DNA from: Gammaproteobacteria bacterium
GTDB lineage: Bacteria > Pseudomonadota > Gammaproteobacteria > Arenicellales > JAJDZL01
Direction: 5' to 3'
DNA length: 64,000 nucleotides
Assembly (NCBI GenBank): GCA_022823625.1
Contig: JAJEHQ010000006.1
Location: forward strand, 1-64,000
Part shown: piece after piece, positions 7,676 to 14,525 of the stretch
Layout of the letters: each line of letters opens with the position of its first letter
Numbering within the stretch: position 1 is the stretch's first letter
Notes under the pieces: model-generated
What the model was told of the DNA's origin: nothing
Database searches by the model: none
The model's input: only the letters and a program-made list of their open reading frames with translations
Program-made: the position numbers and the translations under genes

Positions 7676-8584
7676 GTGCTTGAAATCTACACAAAACCTC
7701 CTACAACATTAAATCAACAACTACAACTACTAAAAGACCGTGGTCTGTTGGTCGACGACGATGAACTAGTTCATTTTCACCTCAGAACCACTAATTACTA
7801 CCGACTAAGCGCTTATTGGTATCCGTTCCGTAAGATAGAGCAGGATAGTGTCATCTCCGATGATTTTGAGGAAGGAACAAATTTCAGGGATGTTATAGGT
7901 CTGTATGAGTTTGATCGGCGGCTACGTTTACAAATAATGGACGCAATAGAGCGTCTTGAAGTGTATGTACGTGCTATTTTTGCTGAAATAATCAGCCACA
8001 AGTACGGTGTTTTTGGGCACACAGAGGCGGCAAACTTTCATCCAAATTTCAATCACGGTCCGTGGTTGGCGGAACTTAATCAAGCGATACGCCGAGCAAA
8101 TGATGCGTTTGTTATTCACTACAAAAACAAATACTACGGATTTCCTACTTTGCCAATCTGGATGGTGACGGAAGTAATGTCTTTTGGCAATTTATCCCGT
8201 GGCTACAAAGGATTGAAACATGTAGACAAAAGCATCATATCAGACAAATTTGAACTCCACCATAGACAATTGGCTAGTTGGTTACACACACTCACCTATA
8301 TTCGTAATGTCTGTTCACATCACGGTCGTTTGTGGAACAGAAATCTCGCCATACGCTCCCAGCAGCCAATGAGAGAAAGTAGTTGGAACTTTCCTACTCC
8401 TCTTAACAATGAAAGAATTTTTTACGTTCTCTTGATTCTTCGATACTTGTTGCGAAATGTACATGTTAGTGACGAATGGAAATTTCAAGTGGATGACCTT
8501 CTTCAACCAATCGCACAAACCAAAAGATGGCGGATAGCGATGGGGATGCCGGAAGACTGGATGAATCATCCAATATGGAAATAA
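7676..8584 (+). CDS. Abi_2-family abortive infection protein (AbiD/AbiF-like HEPN ribonuclease)
   Basis: 302 residues from the GTG at 7676. The start is chosen because Abi_2 proteins begin with a YTKPPTT-like sequence, seen here at residues 4-10; the longer frame back to 7637 runs through the upstream terminator hairpin. The protein has the family pattern LNQQLQLLKDRGLLV, FHLRTTNYYRLSAYWYPFR and YEFDRRLRLQIMDAIERLEV. A HEPN active-site R-x4-H is present as RNVCSH within LTYIRNVCSHHGRLWNR. HEPN proteins of this type act as RNases in phage-triggered growth arrest. The short RNA unit directly upstream is a likely partner or antitoxin. Confidence 0.85.
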   Translation: MLEIYTKPPTTLNQQLQLLKDRGLLVDDDELVHFHLRTTNYYRLSAYWYPFRKIEQDSVISDDFEEGTNFRDVIGLYEFDRRLRLQIMDAIERLEVYVRAIFAEIISHKYGVFGHTEAANFHPNFNHGPWLAELNQAIRRANDAFVIHYKNKYYGFPTLPIWMVTEVMSFGNLSRGYKGLKHVDKSIISDKFELHHRQLASWLHTLTYIRNVCSHHGRLWNRNLAIRSQQPMRESSWNFPTPLNNERIFYVLLILRYLLRNVHVSDEWKFQVDDLLQPIAQTKRWRIAMGMPEDWMNHPIWK

Positions 8585-8804
8585 GCAATAGTACGGGGAA
8601 CATCGTCCTAGCTACCCAAATATAGGAAGTACATTGAGCGACGAATTCAGTAGCTAGTCTTTCCATAGCCATTTATTTAACCGCTCGGAATCTTAACACC
8701 GTCAAAAAGATGATCTCCCAACAGCTTCGCGTTCAGCATTCATTTGGCAAAATTCAGATTGCCAATTTAATCAGTGGGAGTTTAACCAATTCATCGCGGT
8801 GCAT
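8585..8804. other. Gap between the Abi gene and the tRNA remnant
   Basis: No gene or clear signal found. The following bases (from 8798) begin the degenerate tRNA copy. Confidence 0.4.
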
Positions 8805-8852
8805 TGGTGCCAGTGAGAATACTTAAACCTCCGGTCTGCTGACTACAGACTG
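8805..8852 (-). repeat. Degenerate copy of the 3' part of tRNA-Thr, possible att scar
   Basis: Bases 8798-8845 align without gaps to 9606-9653, the 3' flank and 3' part of the intact tRNA-Thr(CGT), with about eight mismatches in 47 positions (by eye). Identity is lost at the anticodon stem. The copy is a direct repeat in the same orientation as the tRNA. Integrative elements that target tRNA 3' ends leave such copies at the far end of the insert. The enclosed segment of about 0.75 kb holds only a toxin-antitoxin pair and no integrase, so it would be a much reduced island. Simple tRNA duplication and decay is the alternative. Confidence 0.6.
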
Positions 8853-9017
8853 AATAATTCTTGAGAATTTTGATATTTGTCCACGCTAAAAATCAACTAT
8901 TTCGTTTTGGGTGATAATAATCTCGCCAATAGTCTCTGAATTAAAAACAGTTGACATCAGAATAAAAAGTCCTTATGTAATCACTCGCAATTCGTTCCCG
9001 TCGGACTCGCCGTTAGG

Positions 9018-9038
9018 CCTCCGGCGGAGGTATTTTTT
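9018..9038 (+). promoter_or_regulatory. GC-rich hairpin with T-run in the leader of the toxin-antitoxin operon
   Basis: CCTCC (9018-9022), a short loop, GGAGG (9026-9030), then TATTTTTTT. This resembles an intrinsic terminator. The GGAGG is also the best Shine-Dalgarno sequence upstream of the antitoxin start (ATG 9044, or TTG 9038), so the hairpin could mask it. It may insulate or limit expression of the downstream operon. Confidence 0.45.
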
Positions 9039-9043
9039 TGATT

Positions 9044-9277
9044 ATGAGTATATACACTGCAGTAAGGCTACCCGAAGAGTTGAGAAACCGTTTGGTAGCG
9101 CTGGCCGAACGAACAGATCGTTCGCGTTCCTACTATATTCGCAAAGCACTGGAAATTCACCTTGATGAGTTGGAGGACATTTACCTAGCCGAAATTACCC
9201 TTGAACGTGTCAGGCGCAGCGAGGAACCGATGTATTCCTTAGATGAAGTAGAGCGTGAGCTCGGGCTGGACCGATAA
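9044..9277 (+). CDS. RelB/CopG-like ribbon-helix-helix antitoxin
   Basis: 77 residues. The N-terminal MSIYTAVRLPEELRNRL is the beta-strand and first helix of a ribbon-helix-helix DNA-binding domain; TDRSRSYYIRKALEIHLDEL is the second helix. The acidic C-terminal tail would wrap the toxin. The gene overlaps the toxin by 23 bases, the usual coupled arrangement. The complex is expected to repress its own promoter. ATG 9044 is preferred, although a TTG at 9038 is in frame and better spaced from GGAGG. Confidence 0.85.
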   Translation: MSIYTAVRLPEELRNRLVALAERTDRSRSYYIRKALEIHLDELEDIYLAEITLERVRRSEEPMYSLDEVERELGLDR

Positions 9278-9527
9278 AATTTCCCACAAAACTACGAAAC
9301 AACTCGGGAAACTGAATACCCAAACCGCAAGTTGTATTTTGGATTACGTGCGACGACTGGAGATAGCACTTGACCTGCCGCACGTAGCAAAGCCATTGAA
9401 GGGCAGTATGTCAAAATTATCGTGGTTTCGAGTTGGGGATTATCGGATGATTTGTAAACTGTATAAAGAGTCGTTTACGATTGTGGTTTTGCGCGTAGTT
9501 CATCGAAAGAAGGTGTATCGTAAGTAG
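9255..9527 (+). CDS. RelE/ParE-superfamily toxin
   Basis: 90 residues from a GTG inside the antitoxin gene. It has the family signature KPLKGSMSKLSWFRVGDYRM followed by ICKLYKESFTIVVLRVVHRK and KVYRK. The RVGDYR core and the C-terminal HRKKVYRK are typical of RelE-type mRNA interferases; ParE-type gyrase poisons share the fold, so the target cannot be fixed from sequence alone. It sits between the tRNA-Thr gene and its degenerate copy. Confidence 0.85.
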   Translation: MSSGWTDKISHKTTKQLGKLNTQTASCILDYVRRLEIALDLPHVAKPLKGSMSKLSWFRVGDYRMICKLYKESFTIVVLRVVHRKKVYRK

Positions 9528-9612
9528 TTTCTGCTCCAGCCGGCCATTTGAATTGACACCGGTTGCGAGACAGAATCGCCAGTAGAGACCAATTCAATCC
9601 ATTGAGGTGGAT

Positions 9613-9689
9613 TGGTGCCGGTGAGAGGACTTGAACCTCCGACCTGCTGATTACGAATCAGCTGCTCTGCCAGACTGAGCTACACCGGC
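9613..9689 (-). tRNA. tRNA-Thr (anticodon CGT)
   Basis: The reverse complement folds into a full cloverleaf. Acceptor strands are GCCGGTG and CACCGGC followed by A and an encoded CCA. The D-arm is GCTC/GAGC. The anticodon stem is GCTGA/TCAGC with loop TTCGTAA, giving anticodon CGT, which reads ACG (Thr). The T-arm is GGAGG-TTCAAGT-CCTCT. Total 77 bases. Its 3' part is repeated at about 8805-8852. Confidence 0.95.
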
Positions 9690-9716
9690 ACTTCAGAAGC
9701 TGAAGTGCGAATTTTA

Positions 9717-11096
9717 TCAGTTGAGTAGTGCCTTCGCACGGCGGTGAGCGTTTTCCGCCTCTTCCTGAAGCCGCAAACCTTCCAGCACGCGTGCTGTGTT
9801 TTGCCAGGTCAATGCAGCGGTATCTTTTCGCCGCGCCCGCTCAGACAGGAGTGCCCGCGCAAAGTTCAACTGGTTTGCTCGAATGGCCGCTTCGATCAAC
9901 GTTTGAGAGATCAGATCTCGTTGTGCGTGGCTGCCACCAAACCGGTTGGCCGTATAGCGAATATCAGCAAGCTGACCTACCGTTTCAGCATAATCACCTC
10001 GTCCATAGGCGGTCAGGGCGTTGGCAAGGGGCAGTCCAACTTCCCGCACCATCCATGCCGACATGTTGTCACCCGCCGCATATCGATTCAGACGGTCCAT
10101 CATTTCTTTGACCGCTGCATCACGGCCTGCGCAAACGAATGACATAATTGCGTGGCAGTCGTTGAAAGGATAAAACCCGGTATTGGGAATCGTCTCTTCC
10201 CACTTGTCGGCGAGTTGCACCCATCGGTCTCCAACATCGGCTTCCATCAGGTTTAGTCGCCACAGCAGTGCACTGGCGTCCAGCATTTCCAGCGCAACTG
10301 TGCCATCGGCAATGGACGTGTCAAAAATCTCAAGTACACGATCAAAGTTCTGTAGGTCGAGATAATACAATGCCAGGTGCCACCAGTTGTGTACTGCAAA
10401 ACCGTTGTCTGGCACCCAGTCGGTTACTCTCGATTCATAAAGATGAATGCCTTCCTGTTGTCGACCTTGCATCTCCAGCACGTGAGCGACTGCGTGTAAA
10501 GCCCAAACATCACCCGCACTGATATCGAGTGCCTGATGACCAACTTCCTCAGCCCTGGCGTATTCGTTACATTCCTCCAGTCCAAATGCATACATGCCCA
10601 AAAGATAACCATAACCCGCAGTTGCTTCATCATAGGCAGTCAAGACTCTCGCAACCCGGTCGCGAAGATTGTTAGCATCGCCAAGATAGAAATCGCTCAG
10701 ATGTGCAATCTGCAACGCCAGAATATCCCGGGGACAGTCAATCAAAATTGACTCAAGTATGTCGACTGATTTATTGAAGTTGCCGTCTAGCCAGGCGCGG
10801 ATGGCTGCAACATGCCTTCTCTCGCGATCATCACCACGATCCGCAACAGCTTCTGCACCAGCCAGCGATTCACGCAAATGTTCTGAGAATTCACCATCTG
10901 CCATGGCGCTTCCACAGTGCGCCCGTAAACAGTGTGCCATAACAAATCCTGGGTCTTCTGCTATGGCCTCATCAACCGTCTCAACCGGGTCTCCTTTGTA
11001 CGAATGCAACTGAACCAACGCTTTTTCATAAAGATCCAGTGCTTTCTGATTGGATACGGTGGTGGGAATGCCACGAATATCGTTTAACTGAGTCAT
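9717..11096 (-). CDS. TTC38-like tetratricopeptide repeat protein
   Basis: 459 residues, soluble and entirely helical repeats with no signal peptide. Segments such as ALDLYEKALVQLHSYKGD, HNWWHLALYYLDLQNFDRVL and AYGYLLGM-type repeats match the TTC38/StaR-like TPR family, which is common in proteobacteria and of unknown function. It lies 20 bases downstream of the flavin oxidase gene on the same strand, so the two are probably co-transcribed and belong to the neighbouring amine/BMC locus by context. A scaffold or regulatory role is a guess. Confidence 0.8.
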   Translation of the reverse strand: MTQLNDIRGIPTTVSNQKALDLYEKALVQLHSYKGDPVETVDEAIAEDPGFVMAHCLRAHCGSAMADGEFSEHLRESLAGAEAVADRGDDRERRHVAAIRAWLDGNFNKSVDILESILIDCPRDILALQIAHLSDFYLGDANNLRDRVARVLTAYDEATAGYGYLLGMYAFGLEECNEYARAEEVGHQALDISAGDVWALHAVAHVLEMQGRQQEGIHLYESRVTDWVPDNGFAVHNWWHLALYYLDLQNFDRVLEIFDTSIADGTVALEMLDASALLWRLNLMEADVGDRWVQLADKWEETIPNTGFYPFNDCHAIMSFVCAGRDAAVKEMMDRLNRYAAGDNMSAWMVREVGLPLANALTAYGRGDYAETVGQLADIRYTANRFGGSHAQRDLISQTLIEAAIRANQLNFARALLSERARRKDTAALTWQNTARVLEGLRLQEEAENAHRRAKALLN

Positions 11097-11116
11097 GTTT
11101 TACCTCCTGTCAAAAT

Positions 11117-12271
11117 CTATCTACCAGATGGTGACTCCGTATCGACAAGTTTCGATCGAGTATTAATTTTGAACCGGTCAGCAGTACCGAATTCCCTAAG
11201 ACCGACGCCCGCTGCAAATTCCCCGAATACCGGTCCATGCTTGAATAGATGTCCTGAACACCCGCCGGCAATGAGAACATTGTCATATTGCGGGTGAAAG
11301 TCAATGATGAAATGAGTATCAGGTGTCATGGCAATCTGACAGGCCTTCTGATCGACTGCTTTCTGTCCGATAAGCCCGGGCAGGCGGTTGCGAATATAGT
11401 TCCGGGTCCGGTTGAATGTGGCCTCGTCCACAACCCGTTCATCATTGTCCAAATCAATAATCGCCTCAGTCCAGGCGATTGCTGCTTTTACCCCGCTTCC
11501 TTCATACGATGGAGTACCGTAAGCTTCATACCCGTGATCAATCCAGCAAGGCATGTTTTGATGCTCATAAGTGCCATCCGCATCGGGGCATGAAGTGTAG
11601 ATGATGTTCTGTCGGACAATTTTGGAAATCGGTCCGATGGAGCGTCGGTACATCTCTCCAATCCAGGGACCGGCAGCCACGATTGTGAGATCTGCTTCCA
11701 ACGGTTTGCCATTAAGGTACAGACGTTCTGATTCATCCGTTTGAGGTCGGCCACGAATCACCCGACCACCTTCACGTTCGAAAAGACGCGCACATTCCAC
11801 CACAGCACGATGTGCCATCAGCATACCAGACTCCGGCTCAAATATACCGTAGCTGACATTTCTGAAATCGAACTGCGGAAATCGCGAGACAAGTTCCTGT
11901 GAACCAAGCCGAAAATAAGGCACACCTAATTCATCGAAGGTGGAAAAAGTTGAGTCTTCCCAACCTGAATCGCCTTCGGTTGCAATAACCAGTGCGCCGC
12001 ATTCGACAAGCAAGGTTTGTTTGACTTCTTCCTGCAGCTCCATCCAGCGAAGACGCGCTTCGCGCACCCACTCGGTGTAGAGCCGATCGGAGCCGTGAAT
12101 GGAACGAATCAAGCGGCTGTAGTCAGACGATGATGCGCGCGGATGACCGGGTTCCCAGCGATCGATCAAGGTGACCGAGTGCCCTTTACGGCGCACACTG
12201 AGTGCGGTCATGACACCGGCAATACCGGCACCAACTACGACAACTTCGCTTTTGTTCGCAACCTTACGCAT
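11117..12271 (-). CDS. FAD-dependent amine oxidase of the monomeric sarcosine oxidase/DadA type
   Basis: 384 residues, the length of monomeric sarcosine oxidase (MSOX). The dinucleotide-binding motif VVVVGAGIAGVMTALSVRRK is at residues 9-28. The C-terminal QKACQIAMTPDTHFIIDFHP contains the cysteine to which FAD is covalently bound in MSOX-type enzymes, in the same context (C-x-x-x-TPD-x-HFIID). The end GGCSGHLFKHGPVFGEFAAG is also typical. These enzymes oxidise N-methyl or N-alkyl amino acids to an imine, then aldehyde, with H2O2. The gene is divergent from the BMC operon and pairs with the TPR gene. By context an N-alkyl-glutamate substrate is proposed, replacing the missing four-subunit N-methylglutamate dehydrogenase. 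Confidence 0.85.
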   Translation of the reverse strand: MRKVANKSEVVVVGAGIAGVMTALSVRRKGHSVTLIDRWEPGHPRASSSDYSRLIRSIHGSDRLYTEWVREARLRWMELQEEVKQTLLVECGALVIATEGDSGWEDSTFSTFDELGVPYFRLGSQELVSRFPQFDFRNVSYGIFEPESGMLMAHRAVVECARLFEREGGRVIRGRPQTDESERLYLNGKPLEADLTIVAAGPWIGEMYRRSIGPISKIVRQNIIYTSCPDADGTYEHQNMPCWIDHGYEAYGTPSYEGSGVKAAIAWTEAIIDLDNDERVVDEATFNRTRNYIRNRLPGLIGQKAVDQKACQIAMTPDTHFIIDFHPQYDNVLIAGGCSGHLFKHGPVFGEFAAGVGLREFGTADRFKINTRSKLVDTESPSGR

Positions 12272-12357
12272 TGAGTAATTGATTGGATGATGTCAGTCCA
12301 AATCGATTTATAGGTGAAATCCCACAACATACACCGAATTTCTGCCGAAAAATTTAT

Positions 12358-12386
12358 TTGTGACAATCAAAATTTCGTGCTATAAA
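12358..12386 (+). promoter_or_regulatory. Promoter of the BMC/amine operon
   Basis: TTGTGA (12358-12363), a 17-base spacer, and TATAAA (12381-12386), giving a transcription start near 12393, about 100 bases before the glutamine-synthetase-like gene. It lies in the 221-base divergent region shared with the flavin oxidase gene. It is the only good -35/-10 pair I see in that region on this strand. Confidence 0.5.
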
Positions 12387-12404
12387 CTAAAAAGTCAAAT
12401 ACTG

Positions 12405-12422
12405 TATACTGGATTCAGTGTA
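12405..12422. promoter_or_regulatory. Dyad overlapping the early transcript, candidate operator
   Basis: TATACTG-GATT-CAGTGTA is a 7+7 dyad with one mismatched pair, placed just downstream of the predicted start. A repressor bound here would block elongation. The GntR/FCD regulator encoded inside the operon (24194-24877) is the likely candidate, since FadR/GntR proteins bind short dyads with small spacers. The assignment is inferred from position. Confidence 0.4.
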
Positions 12423-12492
12423 CATTTTACACTTGACCTGTAAAGACATCGGAAAATCTTGATGCATCAAGCAAGACGGGGTAAAACGGCGA

Positions 12493-13800
12493 ATGAATAG
12501 CAGACCTACTACTGACTTTTCTGTACTACCTAAAGATACGCATACCATTGCAATGGGTGCTGGCGACCTGAACGGTATCATGCGCGGAAAACGCGTGCCC
12601 GTGCACAACTGGCCAAGAGTAAGCAGGGAAGGCAATGCGCTGTCTATCGCCTTGCTGGTCATGGACATGACCTCAGACATCTGGGACTCACCCTGTGCGA
12701 ATATGGAGAACGGCTTCCCAGATTTACACATGTTTCCAATGACGCAACCGGTTGCTTCGCCTTGGGAGCCCGGTGTCGCGATCTGCATGGGCCGCATGGA
12801 AGGAATGGACCACAAACCGCTTTCTGTTGATCCACGAATAGCACTCATCCGACAGGTTGAACGAGCTGCTGAAATGGGTTTCACTGTCAGAATTGGTGCA
12901 GAGTTGGAGTTCTATCTGCTGGACCCGGAAACTCTGCAGCCAAAAGACAGAGGCATTCAGGTCTACAACCTGGCTCGCGCAGCAGAACTTGAACACGTCG
13001 TTGGACCAATGCGTCGACACCTCATTGATCTCGGCATCCCGATCGAACAATCCAATCCCGAATACGCTCCCGGACAGGTAGAAATCAATATCCGCTTCGG
13101 CGAGGCATTGGAAACAGCTGATCGGGTCATTCTTTTCCGCTCCATGATTAAAGAAATCGCTGCACACTTTGGCTACGTTGCGACTTTCATGGCAAAACCT
13201 TTCGCTGCTGAGTCCGGTAACGGATTTCATACTCATCATTCGATCTGGAAGGGTGCTGTCAACCAGTTTGCCGACCAGGGAGAACTTTCCGCAATGGGAA
13301 AATCATACCTGGCTGGTTTGGAAAAACGCATGGCAGAATGTTCCCTAGCCGTCGCTACAACGCCGAACGCTTACAAACGAAGAGCACCTTATACGTTCTG
13401 TCCAATCAACATTACCTGGGGCATTGATAACCGAACAACTGCACTGCGTGTAATCAAAGGTGCTGACAGCGCGGTACGTGTCGAAAAACGAGACGGCACT
13501 GCCGACTGCAACCCCTATTATCTTTTTGCAACCGAAATTGCGGCTGGTCTAGATGGCATCGAACAGGGCATGGAACCCAGCCCAATAACTGAAACCGATG
13601 CCTACACGCTTGAAGACGCACCTGGCTTGCCATTGAACATCTTGGATGCGATCAAATTGGCCAAGGAATCGGACTTCTTGAAAGATGTATTGGGTGAAGA
13701 CCGTCACACCGTTCTGCTGCAGCAGGCAGAGCGTGAGGTCGCATTTATCAACGAATCCGTATCTCAAGTTGAGATTGACCGCTACTTAAGGAATATGTAA
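12493..13800 (+). CDS. Glutamine-synthetase-family gamma-glutamyl-amine ligase (PuuA/GmaS-like)
   Basis: 435 residues, the length of PuuA and GmaS. The beta-grasp region contains DLNGIMRGKRVP, as in gamma-glutamylputrescine synthetase. The catalytic domain has IGAELEFYLLD, the FMAKPF segment, GNGFHTHHSIW and the ATP-site NAYKRRAPYTFCPINITWG. Such enzymes join glutamate to an amine using ATP, giving a gamma-glutamylamide. It is the first gene after the promoter and overlaps the BMC-P gene by one base. The three MgsABC-like genes at the operon end would use the same chemistry as the N-methylglutamate pathway. The amine is unknown. Confidence 0.85.
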   Translation: MNSRPTTDFSVLPKDTHTIAMGAGDLNGIMRGKRVPVHNWPRVSREGNALSIALLVMDMTSDIWDSPCANMENGFPDLHMFPMTQPVASPWEPGVAICMGRMEGMDHKPLSVDPRIALIRQVERAAEMGFTVRIGAELEFYLLDPETLQPKDRGIQVYNLARAAELEHVVGPMRRHLIDLGIPIEQSNPEYAPGQVEINIRFGEALETADRVILFRSMIKEIAAHFGYVATFMAKPFAAESGNGFHTHHSIWKGAVNQFADQGELSAMGKSYLAGLEKRMAECSLAVATTPNAYKRRAPYTFCPINITWGIDNRTTALRVIKGADSAVRVEKRDGTADCNPYYLFATEIAAGLDGIEQGMEPSPITETDAYTLEDAPGLPLNILDAIKLAKESDFLKDVLGEDRHTVLLQQAEREVAFINESVSQVEIDRYLRNM

Positions 13801-14075
13801 TGCAAGTCGCACGCGTGATAGGAACCGTTACCGCGACGGTCAAAGAAAGCCGTCTGGCAGCCTATCCCCTTCTGCTTGTGCAGTTCGAAGATGGTTCAGG
13901 AGAGCCGGCAGGCACACCCATTGTCGCTGCTGACATGCTAGGAGCCGGAGTAGGACAGAAGGTGCTGGTGACAACGGGATCTGCATCCAGAGTCCCGCCA
14001 GCATTACAGGGAATCCCTGCTGACGCTGCGATCGTAGGCATTATCGATACTGTAACGGTTGAAGACCCAGACTGA
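13800..14075 (+). CDS. BMC-P pentameric vertex protein (EutN/CcmL family)
   Basis: 91 residues, the usual length. It starts QVARVIGTVTATVKESRL and has the family pattern YPLLLVQFED, AADMLGAGVGQKVLV, TGSASR and ADAAIVGIIDTVTV. EutN/CcmL proteins form pentamers that close the twelve vertices of a microcompartment shell. Its ATG overlaps the stop codon of the upstream ligase gene, so the two are translationally coupled. This is the only vertex gene seen, which is enough for a minimal shell together with the BMC-H and BMC-T genes. Confidence 0.93.
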   Translation: MQVARVIGTVTATVKESRLAAYPLLLVQFEDGSGEPAGTPIVAADMLGAGVGQKVLVTTGSASRVPPALQGIPADAAIVGIIDTVTVEDPD

Positions 14076-14135
14076 ATAACCCTTCCTTTGCAATAGTATT
14101 TACAGAATCCACATCACATGAAACAGGAGGCATAA

Positions 14136-14429
14136 ATGGCCGCTAAAGGTGAAAATGTTCAAACAGCACTTGGAATGATTGAGACACGCGGACTGGTCGC
14201 TTCGATTGAGGCGGCAGATGCGATGGTCAAAGCAGCCAATGTAACCATTTTGCGCCAGGTCCGCGTCGGTGGCGGACTGGTGTCCACACTCATTCGCGGT
14301 GAAGTCGGAGCGGTCAAAGCATCTGTCGATGCCGGTGCCAGTGCCGCCAACAAAGTAGGCGAGGTGATTTCGGTTCACATCATTCCACGTCCACACGATG
14401 AAGTAGAAAATCTGCTCGAAACCGAGTAA
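14136..14429 (+). CDS. BMC-H hexameric shell protein
   Basis: 97 residues, a single BMC domain. It opens with [20 protein letters not shown] and contains [20 protein letters not shown] and a C-terminal [18 protein letters not shown], all standard for hexamer-forming facet proteins (PduA/EutM type). The pore loop is glycine-rich (VGGGLV). A strong ribosome binding site (AGGAGG) lies upstream. As the only BMC-H gene it must form most of the facets, and the stem-loop after it may keep its mRNA in excess. Confidence 0.95.
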   Translation: MAAKGENVQTALGMIETRGLVASIEAADAMVKAANVTILRQVRVGGGLVSTLIRGEVGAVKASVDAGASAANKVGEVISVHIIPRPHDEVENLLETE

Positions 14430-14431
14430 TC

Positions 14432-14453
14432 ACACAAGTCTATCGACTTGTGT
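14432..14453 (+). terminator. Stem-loop after the BMC-H gene, partial terminator or mRNA stabiliser
   Basis: ACACAAGTC (14432-14440), loop TATC, GACTTGTGT (14445-14453): a perfect 9-bp stem three bases after the BMC-H stop, followed by CTACTTTTC. The T-run is short, so leaky termination or 3'-end protection is more likely than a full stop. This would give more transcript of the ligase, BMC-P and BMC-H genes than of downstream enzymes. Confidence 0.55.
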
Positions 14454-14525
14454 CTACTTTTCATTGTCAGACAGGTTCCGACGAACCCGACACTGTTGGG
14501 TTTGTTGATTCAGGTAGAGAAGTAA

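Noticed and set aside
12493..13800. Reading the first operon gene as ordinary glutamine synthetase (GlnA)
   Set aside because: The DLNGIMRGKRVP opening and amine-pathway context match PuuA/GmaS-type ligases; the adenylylation-loop region of GlnA is not evident.
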